From: JANXXV01 sp040002435
Lineage (GTDB): Bacteria > Acidobacteriota > Terriglobia > Bryobacterales > Bryobacteraceae
Reading direction: 5' to 3'
Length of the DNA stretch: 64,000 nucleotides
Assembly: GCA_040002435.1 (NCBI GenBank)
Contig: JBDUEM010000007.1
Location: forward strand, 1-64,000
In this document: one piece after another, positions 33,843 to 42,388 of the stretch
Layout of the letters: every line of letters begins with the position of its first letter
Position numbering within the stretch: the stretch's first letter is position 1
Position numbers and translations under genes: made by a program
The notes under the pieces: generated by a model
What the model was told of the DNA's origin: nothing
What the model saw: only the letters and a program-made list of their open reading frames with translations
The model's database searches: none

Positions 33843-35495
33843 ATGGCAGACAACGACAACGAGTGGTTATGGTTTGACGAAGACGAGCCGGTTCAAACGC
33901 CGCTCCGGATGGATGAAGCCTCGCCGCAAATGGATAAGGCGGCGGTTTCGGCGGTGGAGATTGTAAAAGCCGTACCTCTACACCTCCAAGGCAAAAGCGG
34001 CGAAGCGATTGAGGAGTTGAAACGGGGCCTGCAAAAAGGGCTGTTCCTTTCGGAAATCTATTCGACGCTGGCTCAGATCTACTACGAGAAACAGCAGTAT
34101 CAGGACGCGGCTGACGCCTACTCCAAATTGGCTGCCGCTGAGCCGAAGCACCGCACCGTTTACTACAATCTGGCCATATGCCTCGAGAAGCTGGGCAAAA
34201 CCCAGGAGGCGGCCGATGCGTTTCGCAAGGCTCTGGAGTTCGATTCGAAACGTGCAGAGGCCCGACTGGGTTTGGCAGTATGCCTGTTGCGCTCGAAGGA
34301 TCCGCAGTCGGCTATTGAACACTTTGAGCAGTACCTCTCCAGCAATAGCGAAAGCGAAACGGCGCAATTCGGAAAAGCTGTCTGCGCCCAAATGCTAAAC
34401 CAGACAAATGAGGCAGCCGCGGGCTACAGGAAAATTCTCGCGAAAACTCCGAACTCTCCCGATGTGCTAGCGAACATGGTCTCGCTTGGCCTTGCGGCAA
34501 AAGATTTTGCGATGGTCCGTGAGAGTGCCGACAAGCTTCTTAAGCTGAAGCCGCAAGCGCGCATTGCCCTGGAAGGGTTGGCCGCGGCCGCTCTCGCGGC
34601 CGGTAAGTTCGACGTTGCCGTACAGCATTGCGGTGAACTGGCGAAGACAGCTCCCGATTCGTTTGAGGCACAATACAATCTTGGCGTCTGCTGCCAGAAG
34701 CTGGGACGGCTCGACCAGGCGATTCAGGCGTATTCCCAAGCGATCCGCATCAACCCGAATTCCGAACAGGCGCAGGCAAACCTCGGAGTAGTGCTACAGG
34801 AGAATGGTGACGCCGCAGGCGCGCGCAGCGCCTACGAGCGCGCTCTGCAAATCGCTCCGGATCTGCCGGCCGCGCTTTGGAATATGGCAATGCTTGCCGA
34901 TCAGCGCGGCGATGACGAAGAAGCCGCAATCCTCTACTCGGAAGCGGTTGCCAAAAAGCCGGACTGGGAAGAAGCTTGGTTCCGTCTTGGGTGCATTCAA
35001 CTGCAGCAGGGCGATTACCCCGCAAGCATCGAAGCCTTCAGCGAGTGCCTCAAGAGGCGCGCCGACTGGGCCGATGCGCACTTAAACCTCGGCTTGGCCT
35101 ATTGGTGGGCGGGCGAACGCGAGCCGGCGCGCGGTTCGTTGGAAAAGGCGTATGGAACACAGCCGTCGTCCCTGGATGCGCTCCGCAGTCTGGCCGCACT
35201 TACTGTCGAGCTCAACGATTTGAAAAAAGCCCAGGAGTATCAGGCGAAGCTAAACAAGCTCGGTGACCGGAGTCCGGAACTGAGCTACAACCTGGGCATC
35301 GCGTTCCAGGAGGCGCGCCGTTACGAGGATGCGGCGAAAGCATACCGGGAAGCCATCAGTATTAATCCCGGATTCGCCGAGGCTCATCTCAACCTTGGGC
35401 ACGCTTTGAAGGAACTGGGGCAGGAACGGGAAGCCAAAGCGAGTTGGGAATTGGCCATCGCAACCAAGCCGGACCTGGCCAGCGATTATTTCTAG
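33843..35495 (+). CDS. TPR-repeat protein
   Basis: 550 aa, acidic N-terminus (MADNDNEWLWFDEDEP), then about 13-14 tetratricopeptide repeats over nearly the whole length (for example YYNLAICLEKLGKTQEAADA, YNLGVCCQKLGRLDQAIQAY, HLNLGHALKELGQEREAKAS). There is no signal peptide or membrane helix, so it is probably cytoplasmic. It follows the zinc-ribbon membrane protein by 16 bp, which suggests that it binds that protein's cytoplasmic region. No enzyme domain is seen. Confidence 0.88.
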   Translation: MADNDNEWLWFDEDEPVQTPLRMDEASPQMDKAAVSAVEIVKAVPLHLQGKSGEAIEELKRGLQKGLFLSEIYSTLAQIYYEKQQYQDAADAYSKLAAAEPKHRTVYYNLAICLEKLGKTQEAADAFRKALEFDSKRAEARLGLAVCLLRSKDPQSAIEHFEQYLSSNSESETAQFGKAVCAQMLNQTNEAAAGYRKILAKTPNSPDVLANMVSLGLAAKDFAMVRESADKLLKLKPQARIALEGLAAAALAAGKFDVAVQHCGELAKTAPDSFEAQYNLGVCCQKLGRLDQAIQAYSQAIRINPNSEQAQANLGVVLQENGDAAGARSAYERALQIAPDLPAALWNMAMLADQRGDDEEAAILYSEAVAKKPDWEEAWFRLGCIQLQQGDYPASIEAFSECLKRRADWADAHLNLGLAYWWAGEREPARGSLEKAYGTQPSSLDALRSLAALTVELNDLKKAQEYQAKLNKLGDRSPELSYNLGIAFQEARRYEDAAKAYREAISINPGFAEAHLNLGHALKELGQEREAKASWELAIATKPDLASDYF

Positions 35496-35511
35496 AAGTT
35501 CTGCCGGCACC

Positions 35512-35539
35512 CTGGAGTTTTGGTAGGATGAAACTCCAG
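35512..35539 (+). promoter_or_regulatory. Perfect hairpin ending one base before the haemoglobin start
   Basis: CTGGAGTTT (35512-35520) and AAACTCCAG (35531-35539) form a perfect 9-bp stem with a 10-nt loop (TGGTAGGATG). The start ATG is at 35541. The only Shine-Dalgarno-like sequence (TAGGA) lies in the loop. The position suggests control of translation, or a terminator-like end of the TPR transcript without a U-tract. Confidence 0.5.
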
Positions 35540-35540
35540 T

Positions 35541-35918
35541 ATGGCTACACTGGCAGTCCTCTATCAGCGACTGGGCGGGGAGCAGGCGTTTCAGGGAATC
35601 GTCGCAGAATTCTACCGGCGCGTGCTGGCAGACGCGTCGCTTGCGCCTTTTTTCGCCCGCGTTGACATGAGGGCGCTGCAGGACCATCAACGTGCGTTTC
35701 TCATCCAGGTCCTGGGCGGTCCCGGTCACTACCTGGGCCGCGACATGAAGTCTGCTCACGCCGGGCTAAAGATCCAGAAAAGGGATTTCTACGCGGTTGC
35801 GGACCATTTGATCAATGCCCTTACCGTTATGGGCGTGGATGAAGAGACGGTCGGCGAAGTAGTGGACCGGCTGGAACCGCTGTCGCGGGAAATTGTGAAT
35901 CACCCGGGCGGCGATTGA
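35541..35918 (+). CDS. Truncated haemoglobin, group I-like
   Basis: 125 aa, normal for a 2-on-2 globin. The motifs fit: YQRLGGEQAFQGIVAEFYRR at the start, FFARVDM, HQRAFLIQVLGGPGHYLGRDM, and the proximal haem ligand His73 (SAHAGLKI). Family members bind O2 or NO and often act in NO detoxification or redox sensing. It is convergent with the glycosyltransferase (10 bp between stops). The start is embedded just after a strong hairpin. Confidence 0.92.
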   Translation: MATLAVLYQRLGGEQAFQGIVAEFYRRVLADASLAPFFARVDMRALQDHQRAFLIQVLGGPGHYLGRDMKSAHAGLKIQKRDFYAVADHLINALTVMGVDEETVGEVVDRLEPLSREIVNHPGGD

Positions 35919-35928
35919 ACTCATCAGA

Positions 35929-36984
35929 TCAGGCGGGAATCCCCTGACAGTGCACTTTCTCCGCCTCCTTCGGCAGGGGTCGCGAGGCAGGCCCTGACCC
36001 AAACCATCCCGCCAGATTCTCATCGGCCGCACGCCGGCGAGCCATGATCACCCGCCGGCTGCGCAGTGCCCGATGAAGGCAACTCGCTAAATGCCAAAAC
36101 GCCGGCAGCGACCTCGGCTCCCAAATCAGGCAGCCTGTAACCACTACCAAGTCGCGCAGCGTCGTCGGCAGCCAATACCGCCGATAGACGCCCGGCGTCG
36201 AATTCTTGATGCGCATCAGGAAGCGGTTCTTCACTGAGTGCATGTTAATCAGCGATGGTACGGACCGCCGGTTTCCCGACAGAACGCTGCGCACATGATA
36301 GCCGACGGCCTCGGGCGTGTAGAGGCAACCCCACCCCAGGAGTTGCGCTCTCCATGCCACGTCCGCGTCTTCCCGGTAGGAGAAGAAGTCGGGATCGAAG
36401 AAGTTACCTTCCTCCGAAACGTCTTCGATCATGGCGCGCCGGTACAGCGCGGCCGCCCCGCTCGCGCCAAAGACATATTCCATCTCCCCGAAACGGTTAG
36501 CCGCCGGTTCCCGCGATCCCCGATCGAAGTGCCGCATGGCCGGTGTGAAGTAGATACCGGCAGAATCGATCAGGGGTTCCCGGGCGGGAACCAGATCGGC
36601 ACCGATGGACAAGAGGCGCCCGCAAACACTGCCTACGGAAGGATCGATGGCGCCCGCCTCGACGATCTTTTCCAGAAATCCCGGCACCAGGAATACGTCT
36701 GGATTGAGCGTCAATACCCATTCGCTGGTACACGCCGCGATTGCCTGATTCTGCGCCGCCGCGAAACCTACATTCCGCTCATTTAGAATGACTTCCATCC
36801 TTTCTTCGTAGCGCGCCAGGATGTCCCGCGTGCCATCCGTGGAATGGTTGTCCACGATTACTACCCGAAACGGAACGCCGGACTGCCGCAGGAGCGCATC
36901 CAAACACGGCTCAATAAATCTCCTGCTGTTGTAGGTCACAATCGTTACGGAAACGACGGTTTTCGCGCCGGATTGTGTGAGCAT
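35929..36984 (-). CDS. Family 2 glycosyltransferase
   Basis: 352 aa from the ATG at 36984. The frame is open to 37062, but the extra part is poor in coding character. The GT-A fold motifs are SVTIVTYNSRRFIEPCLDAL, VVIVDNHSTDGT (nucleotide-binding Asp), LTLNPDVFL (DxD-like) and DPDFFSYREDADVAWRAQLLGWG, as in rhamnosyltransferase-like enzymes of cell-surface polysaccharide synthesis. It ends with a basic C-terminus. It is divergent from the sigma factor gene, with 135 bp between starts. Confidence 0.85.
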   Translation of the reverse strand: MLTQSGAKTVVSVTIVTYNSRRFIEPCLDALLRQSGVPFRVVIVDNHSTDGTRDILARYEERMEVILNERNVGFAAAQNQAIAACTSEWVLTLNPDVFLVPGFLEKIVEAGAIDPSVGSVCGRLLSIGADLVPAREPLIDSAGIYFTPAMRHFDRGSREPAANRFGEMEYVFGASGAAALYRRAMIEDVSEEGNFFDPDFFSYREDADVAWRAQLLGWGCLYTPEAVGYHVRSVLSGNRRSVPSLINMHSVKNRFLMRIKNSTPGVYRRYWLPTTLRDLVVVTGCLIWEPRSLPAFWHLASCLHRALRSRRVIMARRRAADENLAGWFGSGPASRPLPKEAEKVHCQGIPA

Positions 36985-37119
36985 GCTGTCACAAAGACAC
37001 GCGATGGCTGGATTTGAACTACACTCAACGCAAGGAATTACAAAAAATTGAGCAAAAAACAATCATCCGCTGTAGTTGACTCGCGATCACCGGGAATCTT
37101 TGAGTAGTGAAGATAAGTG

Positions 37120-37680
37120 ATGCCGCTTTATCCTGCCGGTGATGGAATCTTGGGCATTGCGCGACCGGAACGCGCCGTTTCGGCGCTACAGGACCAAGTG
37201 GCGCAATTGTTCGAGGAGGCGCGCGACGACGTTTATCGTTATCTGTTGATGCTGGGAGTACATCCACCTCAGGCGCAGGAAGCAACCCAGGAGTCGTTCC
37301 TCCGTCTTTATGCATGCATGAAGAAGGGCGAGGTGATTGAGAACCCGAGAGCTTGGGTGTTTCGCGTGGCCCATAATCTGGGACTGCGCATTCGTCAGAA
37401 GCAAAGCTCGCAACAGCCGTTCGATCCGGAACTGGAGTCACAAATGGCGGTGCCGGGTCCGAATGCCGAGCAGCAACTACTCGAAAGGGAGCGGTCGCTG
37501 CGGTTCCATCGTGCGGTGGGAGAGCTATCTGAACAGCAGCGCCGCTGTCTGTATCTGCGCTTGGAAGGACTGCGGTATCCGCAAATCGGGTCCATCCTGG
37601 GAATCAGCGCCTCGACGGTAGGCGAGTTCTTGCGCCGCGCGATGGTGCGGCTGAAACGATTGCCGGAAGAGATGAAATGA
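37120..37680 (+). CDS. ECF-type RNA polymerase sigma factor
   Basis: 186 aa from the ATG at 37120 (a GTG lies one codon before). Region 2 spans about 25-95 (LFEEARDDVYRYLLMLG, QEATQESFLRLY, NPRAWVFRVAHNLGLR) and region 4 about 125-178 (LSEQQRRCLYLRLEGLRYPQIGSILG, STVGEFLRRAMVRLKR). It lacks region 3, as ECF factors do. Its last 4 bp overlap the anti-sigma gene. A TTGACT box lies at 37076-37081, but the matching -10 is poor. Confidence 0.9.
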   Translation: MPLYPAGDGILGIARPERAVSALQDQVAQLFEEARDDVYRYLLMLGVHPPQAQEATQESFLRLYACMKKGEVIENPRAWVFRVAHNLGLRIRQKQSSQQPFDPELESQMAVPGPNAEQQLLERERSLRFHRAVGELSEQQRRCLYLRLEGLRYPQIGSILGISASTVGEFLRRAMVRLKRLPEEMK

Positions 37681-39380
37681 TGAGCACATCCCCGATGAAT
37701 CCTCATCCGCAGGATGACGAGTTGATGCGCTACGCCGATGGCGAAATGCCGGCGCGCCAGGCTCGCAAGATCCGCTCTCACCTTGAGGCCTGCTGGCAGT
37801 GCCGCGCCGGCCTTGAGGATATGCAAAAGGTTATTAGTGATTGCGTGCGCTACCGGAAGGATCTCCTTCAAATCTACCTTCCTTCTCCGCCTGCACGTTG
37901 GGGGGACATCCACCAGGGGTTCGCCGAAATTGACGCATCCCGGAATGATGTCCCCCTTTTTCTTCGAATTCGCGATTCTTTGCGGCTCCGGCTCGCAGCC
38001 GCGCCCCGCTGGGCCGCCGCTGCGCTGGCCGTAGTTTTGGTAGGCGTCCTTTCCATTGAGTTGCTGCAAACGCCGTCAGTGCAAGCCGCGGAACTGCTGC
38101 GTAAGGCAGCGGCCGCCGCGGAGGCACGGCCGGCCAAGCCGCGTCTCATTCAAATCAAGACCAGCAAACACCAGATCACGCGCAGATTGAATGCCGCCGT
38201 AAACGCATCCAGCGCGGAGGCCCAGTCGGAGATTCAAGCGCTGTTTCGCACGGCCCGCTACAATTGGAATGATCCGCTCACCGTCAGGTCGTACCAGGAT
38301 TGGCGGGACGGGTTGTCAGACAAGCGGGACGAAGTGACCACCGTAACCGATCAGAACGTGTACCGCATTCACACCTCGTCTGCGGCGGGAGAAATCGCGG
38401 AGGCAACCCTCACCCTGCGAATCCTGGACCTGCAGCCCATTCAGGAACGCTTCGAATTTCGCGATCGCGAATGGATGGAGATATCGGAGCTGCCGGAGGA
38501 TGCTGCCCCGGTCTCTGAAGCGATTGCTGGAAGCCCCTTCAGCCCTCCCACCACTCGCCGGGCCGCGCCAGCTTCTGCAGCGGTTCGAATCACAGAAGCG
38601 ACTCCCGGTCAAAAGCTGGGTGAAGAGCTGCAGGTGTTGGCGACGCTTCATCGCCTGGGTGCCGACCTTGGTGATCCCGTTGAAGTGAAGCGGGAGCGCA
38701 ACCAGATTCTGGTGGAAGGCGTGGGGATCGCCCCCGGACGTCAGGAACAGATCCATCAGGCGCTGGATGCCGTGCCGAATGTCGTGGTGCGATTCTCCGA
38801 ACCGGCCGCGGCCGCCGGCGGGAATGTGCAGCCCGCACCGGTGCCGCTGCCCTCCGCCAAATCGGTTAACCAGCCGTTTCAAGCGCGCATCGAACAGCAG
38901 ATTGGCGGACGGCAGAATTTTGAACAATTTTCGTCGCAGCTTTTGGATATGTCGGACTCCATGATGTCCCATGCCTATGCATTGCGCCGGCTGTCCGACC
39001 GCTTCTCCAGGGATTTGGAGGCTTCCTTAAGCCCCGCGGATCGCAAGGTTCTGCAAGACTTGAATGGCGAGCACGCCGCGGCAATCCAACAGCAAGCGGC
39101 GCAAATGGAGCGCTTGTTGAAGCCGGTGCTAGTACCCCTGGGCGCCATTCCAGTGGCCGGGACCGCCAGCAAGATCCGGTCCGTCGCCTGGCAGCCCGCC
39201 TCCGAAGAACTGTTTCAGAGCGGGAGAAACGTGGAGACCCTGGTGGCCGTAATGCTCGGAGTTACTCCCGGCGTCTCAAGCGCGCAGCTACCTACCGAGG
39301 TACTTTTGGGCGTGGGTCAGTTGCGCGCCATCGCCAGCGCATACGCTCAAATCGCTATCCAGGAACCTGGGGGAAAGTGA
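37677..39380 (+). CDS. Transmembrane anti-sigma-type protein with zinc-finger N-terminus
   Basis: 567 aa. The cytoplasmic N-terminus has an anti-sigma zinc finger (RSHLEACWQC: His35, Cys39, Cys42). A membrane helix lies at about 112-130 (WAAAALAVVLVGVLSIELL). The rest, about 430 residues, should be periplasmic and is far longer than in usual zf-HC2 anti-sigmas; it has helical, Gln-rich stretches. It overlaps the sigma gene and the receptor gene by 4 bp each (ATGA, GTGA), so the three should be made in fixed ratio. The big outer domain may sense the receptor's state. Confidence 0.85.
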   Translation: MMSTSPMNPHPQDDELMRYADGEMPARQARKIRSHLEACWQCRAGLEDMQKVISDCVRYRKDLLQIYLPSPPARWGDIHQGFAEIDASRNDVPLFLRIRDSLRLRLAAAPRWAAAALAVVLVGVLSIELLQTPSVQAAELLRKAAAAAEARPAKPRLIQIKTSKHQITRRLNAAVNASSAEAQSEIQALFRTARYNWNDPLTVRSYQDWRDGLSDKRDEVTTVTDQNVYRIHTSSAAGEIAEATLTLRILDLQPIQERFEFRDREWMEISELPEDAAPVSEAIAGSPFSPPTTRRAAPASAAVRITEATPGQKLGEELQVLATLHRLGADLGDPVEVKRERNQILVEGVGIAPGRQEQIHQALDAVPNVVVRFSEPAAAAGGNVQPAPVPLPSAKSVNQPFQARIEQQIGGRQNFEQFSSQLLDMSDSMMSHAYALRRLSDRFSRDLEASLSPADRKVLQDLNGEHAAAIQQQAAQMERLLKPVLVPLGAIPVAGTASKIRSVAWQPASEELFQSGRNVETLVAVMLGVTPGVSSAQLPTEVLLGVGQLRAIASAYAQIAIQEPGGK

Positions 39381-42300
39381 AGCGAAACCTGCAAGCCATC
39401 TTCGTATGTCTTGCGGGTGCCCTGTGTTGCTTCGCTCAACCACAGGCTCATCTGGCAGGCGTGATCGCCGATGCCTCCAGCGGCAGTGTTCCTGACGCTA
39501 TCGTCAGTGTCGTGAATGAAGACCTTGGCTTCCGTCGGGTAGCCAGGTCCCAGGCGGATGGCCGGTATTCCGTCCCCTCGCTGCAGCCTGGTGTGTACAA
39601 GATCATGGTTCGCAAAGAGGGATTCCGCACGAGCATTCGCTTCGGCGTGAAGCTCGACTCCTCACAGGCCGTGCGCGCGGATTTCGCGCTCGTGGTCGGC
39701 AGCGTTCATGAAGTAATCACCGTTGAAGGAACCGCGCCCCTACTCAACACCGAAGATGCTTCGGTCAGCACTACAATTGGACGGGACGAAGTGGACCGTA
39801 TACCGGTGAATCAGGGCGGTCTGCTGAATATTCTTGAGCTGGCTCCGGGCACCATTGTCACTCCTGCTACGCGAGGCGAGTCGGGGCAGTTCACCGCCAA
39901 CGGGCAGCGTCCGAACACCCATTACTTCACCGTGGATGGCGTCAGCGCCAACACCGGCGTGAGCGGCGGAGGCTCTCCCGCGCAGTCTACAGGCGGCGCT
40001 CTTCCAGGCATGAGCGCCATCGGGAGTATGCACAGCTTCATCTCGACGGAAGCGATGGAGGAGGTGAGAGTACTGACGTCGACTACAGCATCCGAACTCG
40101 GCCGGATGCCTGGCGCACAGGTGTCCATCGGAAGCCGATCCGGGTCTAACGACTTTCACGGCACACTTGCATACTTTTTTCGGCACGAGGATCTGGCTGC
40201 GAACGACTGGTTCGCGAACGCGAGCGGAGCAGGCAGTGGGCCTCTGCGGTTGAATAATTTCGCCGCTACCCTTGGCGGCCCGGCCATCCGAAACCACACA
40301 TTCTTCTTTGTTGCTTACGAAGGCATGCGGCTGCGGCAGCCCTCCGCCTGGAGTGCGCCGGTGCCATCAGCCGAGTTCCGGCGGGCGGCCGCACCCTGGG
40401 CACAGCCGGCGCTGGGCGCGTTTCCAATGCCGAACGGCGTCGATCTAGGCCGTGGCCTGGCGCAATGGACGGGCCGCAACAACCGGCCATCGGGGTTGCA
40501 TGTGGGAAGCGCGCGCATCGATCAGGTGATCTCTTCACGCGTTACGGCCTTTGCCCGTTACAACCAGTCGCCATCGGAAAGCGAATTTGGAAACGCGCAG
40601 ATCAATCGTCTGGAACTGGAATCCCGCAGCGCTACTCTTGGGATAAGCTGGCGGCCCACACCGGCGTCGCTGGTGGATACGCGATTCAACTTCTCGGGCG
40701 CCAGTGCGCTCTCCTCCTGGCGGCAGGCTGATCCGGCTGCCTCTCCCTGCGCTTTACAGGCTGTGACGCTGCACTTTATTTCAACGTCTAACGTCTGCTC
40801 TTCCATCGCCAGGTTCACCATCGCCGGAGTGGGTCAACTGGTTTCGGGACCCGAGGGATTCCGGCGTCAAGGTCAGTTCCAATATTTTCAAAGCGCCAGT
40901 ATCGATGGGCGGACGCATTCCCTTCGGGCGGGCGTCGACTTCCGCCGTCTAACGCCAAGCCGTCAGGACGCAGCTCCCGGCGTCCTCATCATTGCCGACA
41001 CGTTCGAAGACTTTGTGGCGGGCCGGAACATTTCCACCGCGACGTCCCCCGCGCAAAACCGGACCGCCGTAACCAAAGAACTATCGCTGTTCGCGCAGGA
41101 CACATGGCGCATTTCCCCTCGCCTGACTGCCACGTTTGGACTGCGCTGGGAACTTAGCCTGCCTCCTTCGGCGAACGAACCCGCGTACTTCCTGGATGCG
41201 GGGGAGACAACGGCCGAGGCGCGCCAGCAGCACCTCTGGCCCTTGCGCTACGGTTACCTGGCGCCTCGTTTGGGGATCGCTTATCGTCCCTTTGGTGGGC
41301 GGACGGTCGTTCGCGGCGGCTTTGGCATCTATTACGATTCGAGCCTTAGCCTGGCTACCGATCTGCTGAATGGTGGTCCCTTCAACGTAACGGAGTTCTA
41401 CAATTCGAGATATGCTCCGTTAGGCAAGCTCTCTCTGACTTTCGGTTTTCCCTCCGATCTGCGCTTGCCGCAAGTGAAGCAGTGGAACGCCGCCGTAGAG
41501 CACGCTTTTTCCGATAAGGACGTCGCCTCCGTCAGCTACGTCGGATCAAACGGAGCGGACCTGGTGCGCCGCGAAATCGGGGGACGCGGGACCACGGACC
41601 GCCTCTGGCTTGCGCTCTCGACGAACAATGGCAATTCCGCGTATCACGCGCTGCAGATTCAATACCGGCGCAGCCTTTCGCATAATCTGCAGGGCCGTGT
41701 TTCCTATGCATGGTCCCATTCCATCGATAACGGTTCGTCGGACTCCGCTTTACAGTGGGTGGGCGCGGGTACTTGGGGCGACAATAATCGAGGCTCCTCC
41801 GATTTCGACGTTCGCCATTCCGTCAACGCAACCCTGAGTTACGAGATCCCTCGTACTGCGGCGACGCCGCGCCCGCTGCGCGGATTCGCCATTGACGGAA
41901 TGTTTCGCGCACGCTCCGGTTTTCCAATTAATGTGCTCGATTCGGAGCAGTTTCAAGGGGTCAGTTTTGCCAATGTTTTCCGGCCGAACCTGGTTACGGG
42001 AATGCCCTCATGGATTGAAGACGCGCACAGTCCGGCCGGACGCCGCGTAAACCCCGACGCGTTCCGGCCTGTAAGCGGCGCCGCTCAAGGCAACCTGGGA
42101 CGCAACTCGCTAACGGGCTTCGGCTTGTCGCAGGTCGACCTGTCGGTGCGGCGCGAATTCTCACTGGGAGAGACGCGGTCGTTGCAACTCCGCGTGGAAG
42201 CCTTCAACGCGTTCAACCATCCCTACTTCGCGGATCCAGAGAAGTACCTGATCAGCCCGCTGTTCGGTCAGCCGACTTCGATGTTGAATGTGATGCTGGG

Positions 42301-42388
42301 CACCGGAACCCCTGCAAGCGGCCTGGCGCCGATCTTTCAGGCAGGCGGTGCGCGATCGCTGCAACTGTCCCTGCGTTTCCGCTTTTAG
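39377..42388 (+). CDS. Oar-like TonB-dependent receptor with carboxypeptidase-regulatory N-terminus
   Basis: 1003 aa from a GTG that overlaps the anti-sigma stop. Signal peptide (to about 20, CCFAQP), then a carboxypeptidase-regulatory/CNA-B-like domain (about 24-105, GVIADASSGSVPDAIVSVVN), a plug (about 120-230, with GQRPNTHYFTVDGVSANTG), and an outer-membrane barrel ending in LQLSLRFRF. The terminal Phe is typical for barrel insertion. These receptors are abundant in Acidobacteriota and are thought to take up glycans or peptides. Its stop codon overlaps that of the opposing fucosidase. Confidence 0.9.
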   Translation: MKRNLQAIFVCLAGALCCFAQPQAHLAGVIADASSGSVPDAIVSVVNEDLGFRRVARSQADGRYSVPSLQPGVYKIMVRKEGFRTSIRFGVKLDSSQAVRADFALVVGSVHEVITVEGTAPLLNTEDASVSTTIGRDEVDRIPVNQGGLLNILELAPGTIVTPATRGESGQFTANGQRPNTHYFTVDGVSANTGVSGGGSPAQSTGGALPGMSAIGSMHSFISTEAMEEVRVLTSTTASELGRMPGAQVSIGSRSGSNDFHGTLAYFFRHEDLAANDWFANASGAGSGPLRLNNFAATLGGPAIRNHTFFFVAYEGMRLRQPSAWSAPVPSAEFRRAAAPWAQPALGAFPMPNGVDLGRGLAQWTGRNNRPSGLHVGSARIDQVISSRVTAFARYNQSPSESEFGNAQINRLELESRSATLGISWRPTPASLVDTRFNFSGASALSSWRQADPAASPCALQAVTLHFISTSNVCSSIARFTIAGVGQLVSGPEGFRRQGQFQYFQSASIDGRTHSLRAGVDFRRLTPSRQDAAPGVLIIADTFEDFVAGRNISTATSPAQNRTAVTKELSLFAQDTWRISPRLTATFGLRWELSLPPSANEPAYFLDAGETTAEARQQHLWPLRYGYLAPRLGIAYRPFGGRTVVRGGFGIYYDSSLSLATDLLNGGPFNVTEFYNSRYAPLGKLSLTFGFPSDLRLPQVKQWNAAVEHAFSDKDVASVSYVGSNGADLVRREIGGRGTTDRLWLALSTNNGNSAYHALQIQYRRSLSHNLQGRVSYAWSHSIDNGSSDSALQWVGAGTWGDNNRGSSDFDVRHSVNATLSYEIPRTAATPRPLRGFAIDGMFRARSGFPINVLDSEQFQGVSFANVFRPNLVTGMPSWIEDAHSPAGRRVNPDAFRPVSGAAQGNLGRNSLTGFGLSQVDLSVRREFSLGETRSLQLRVEAFNAFNHPYFADPEKYLISPLFGQPTSMLNVMLGTGTPASGLAPIFQAGGARSLQLSLRFRF

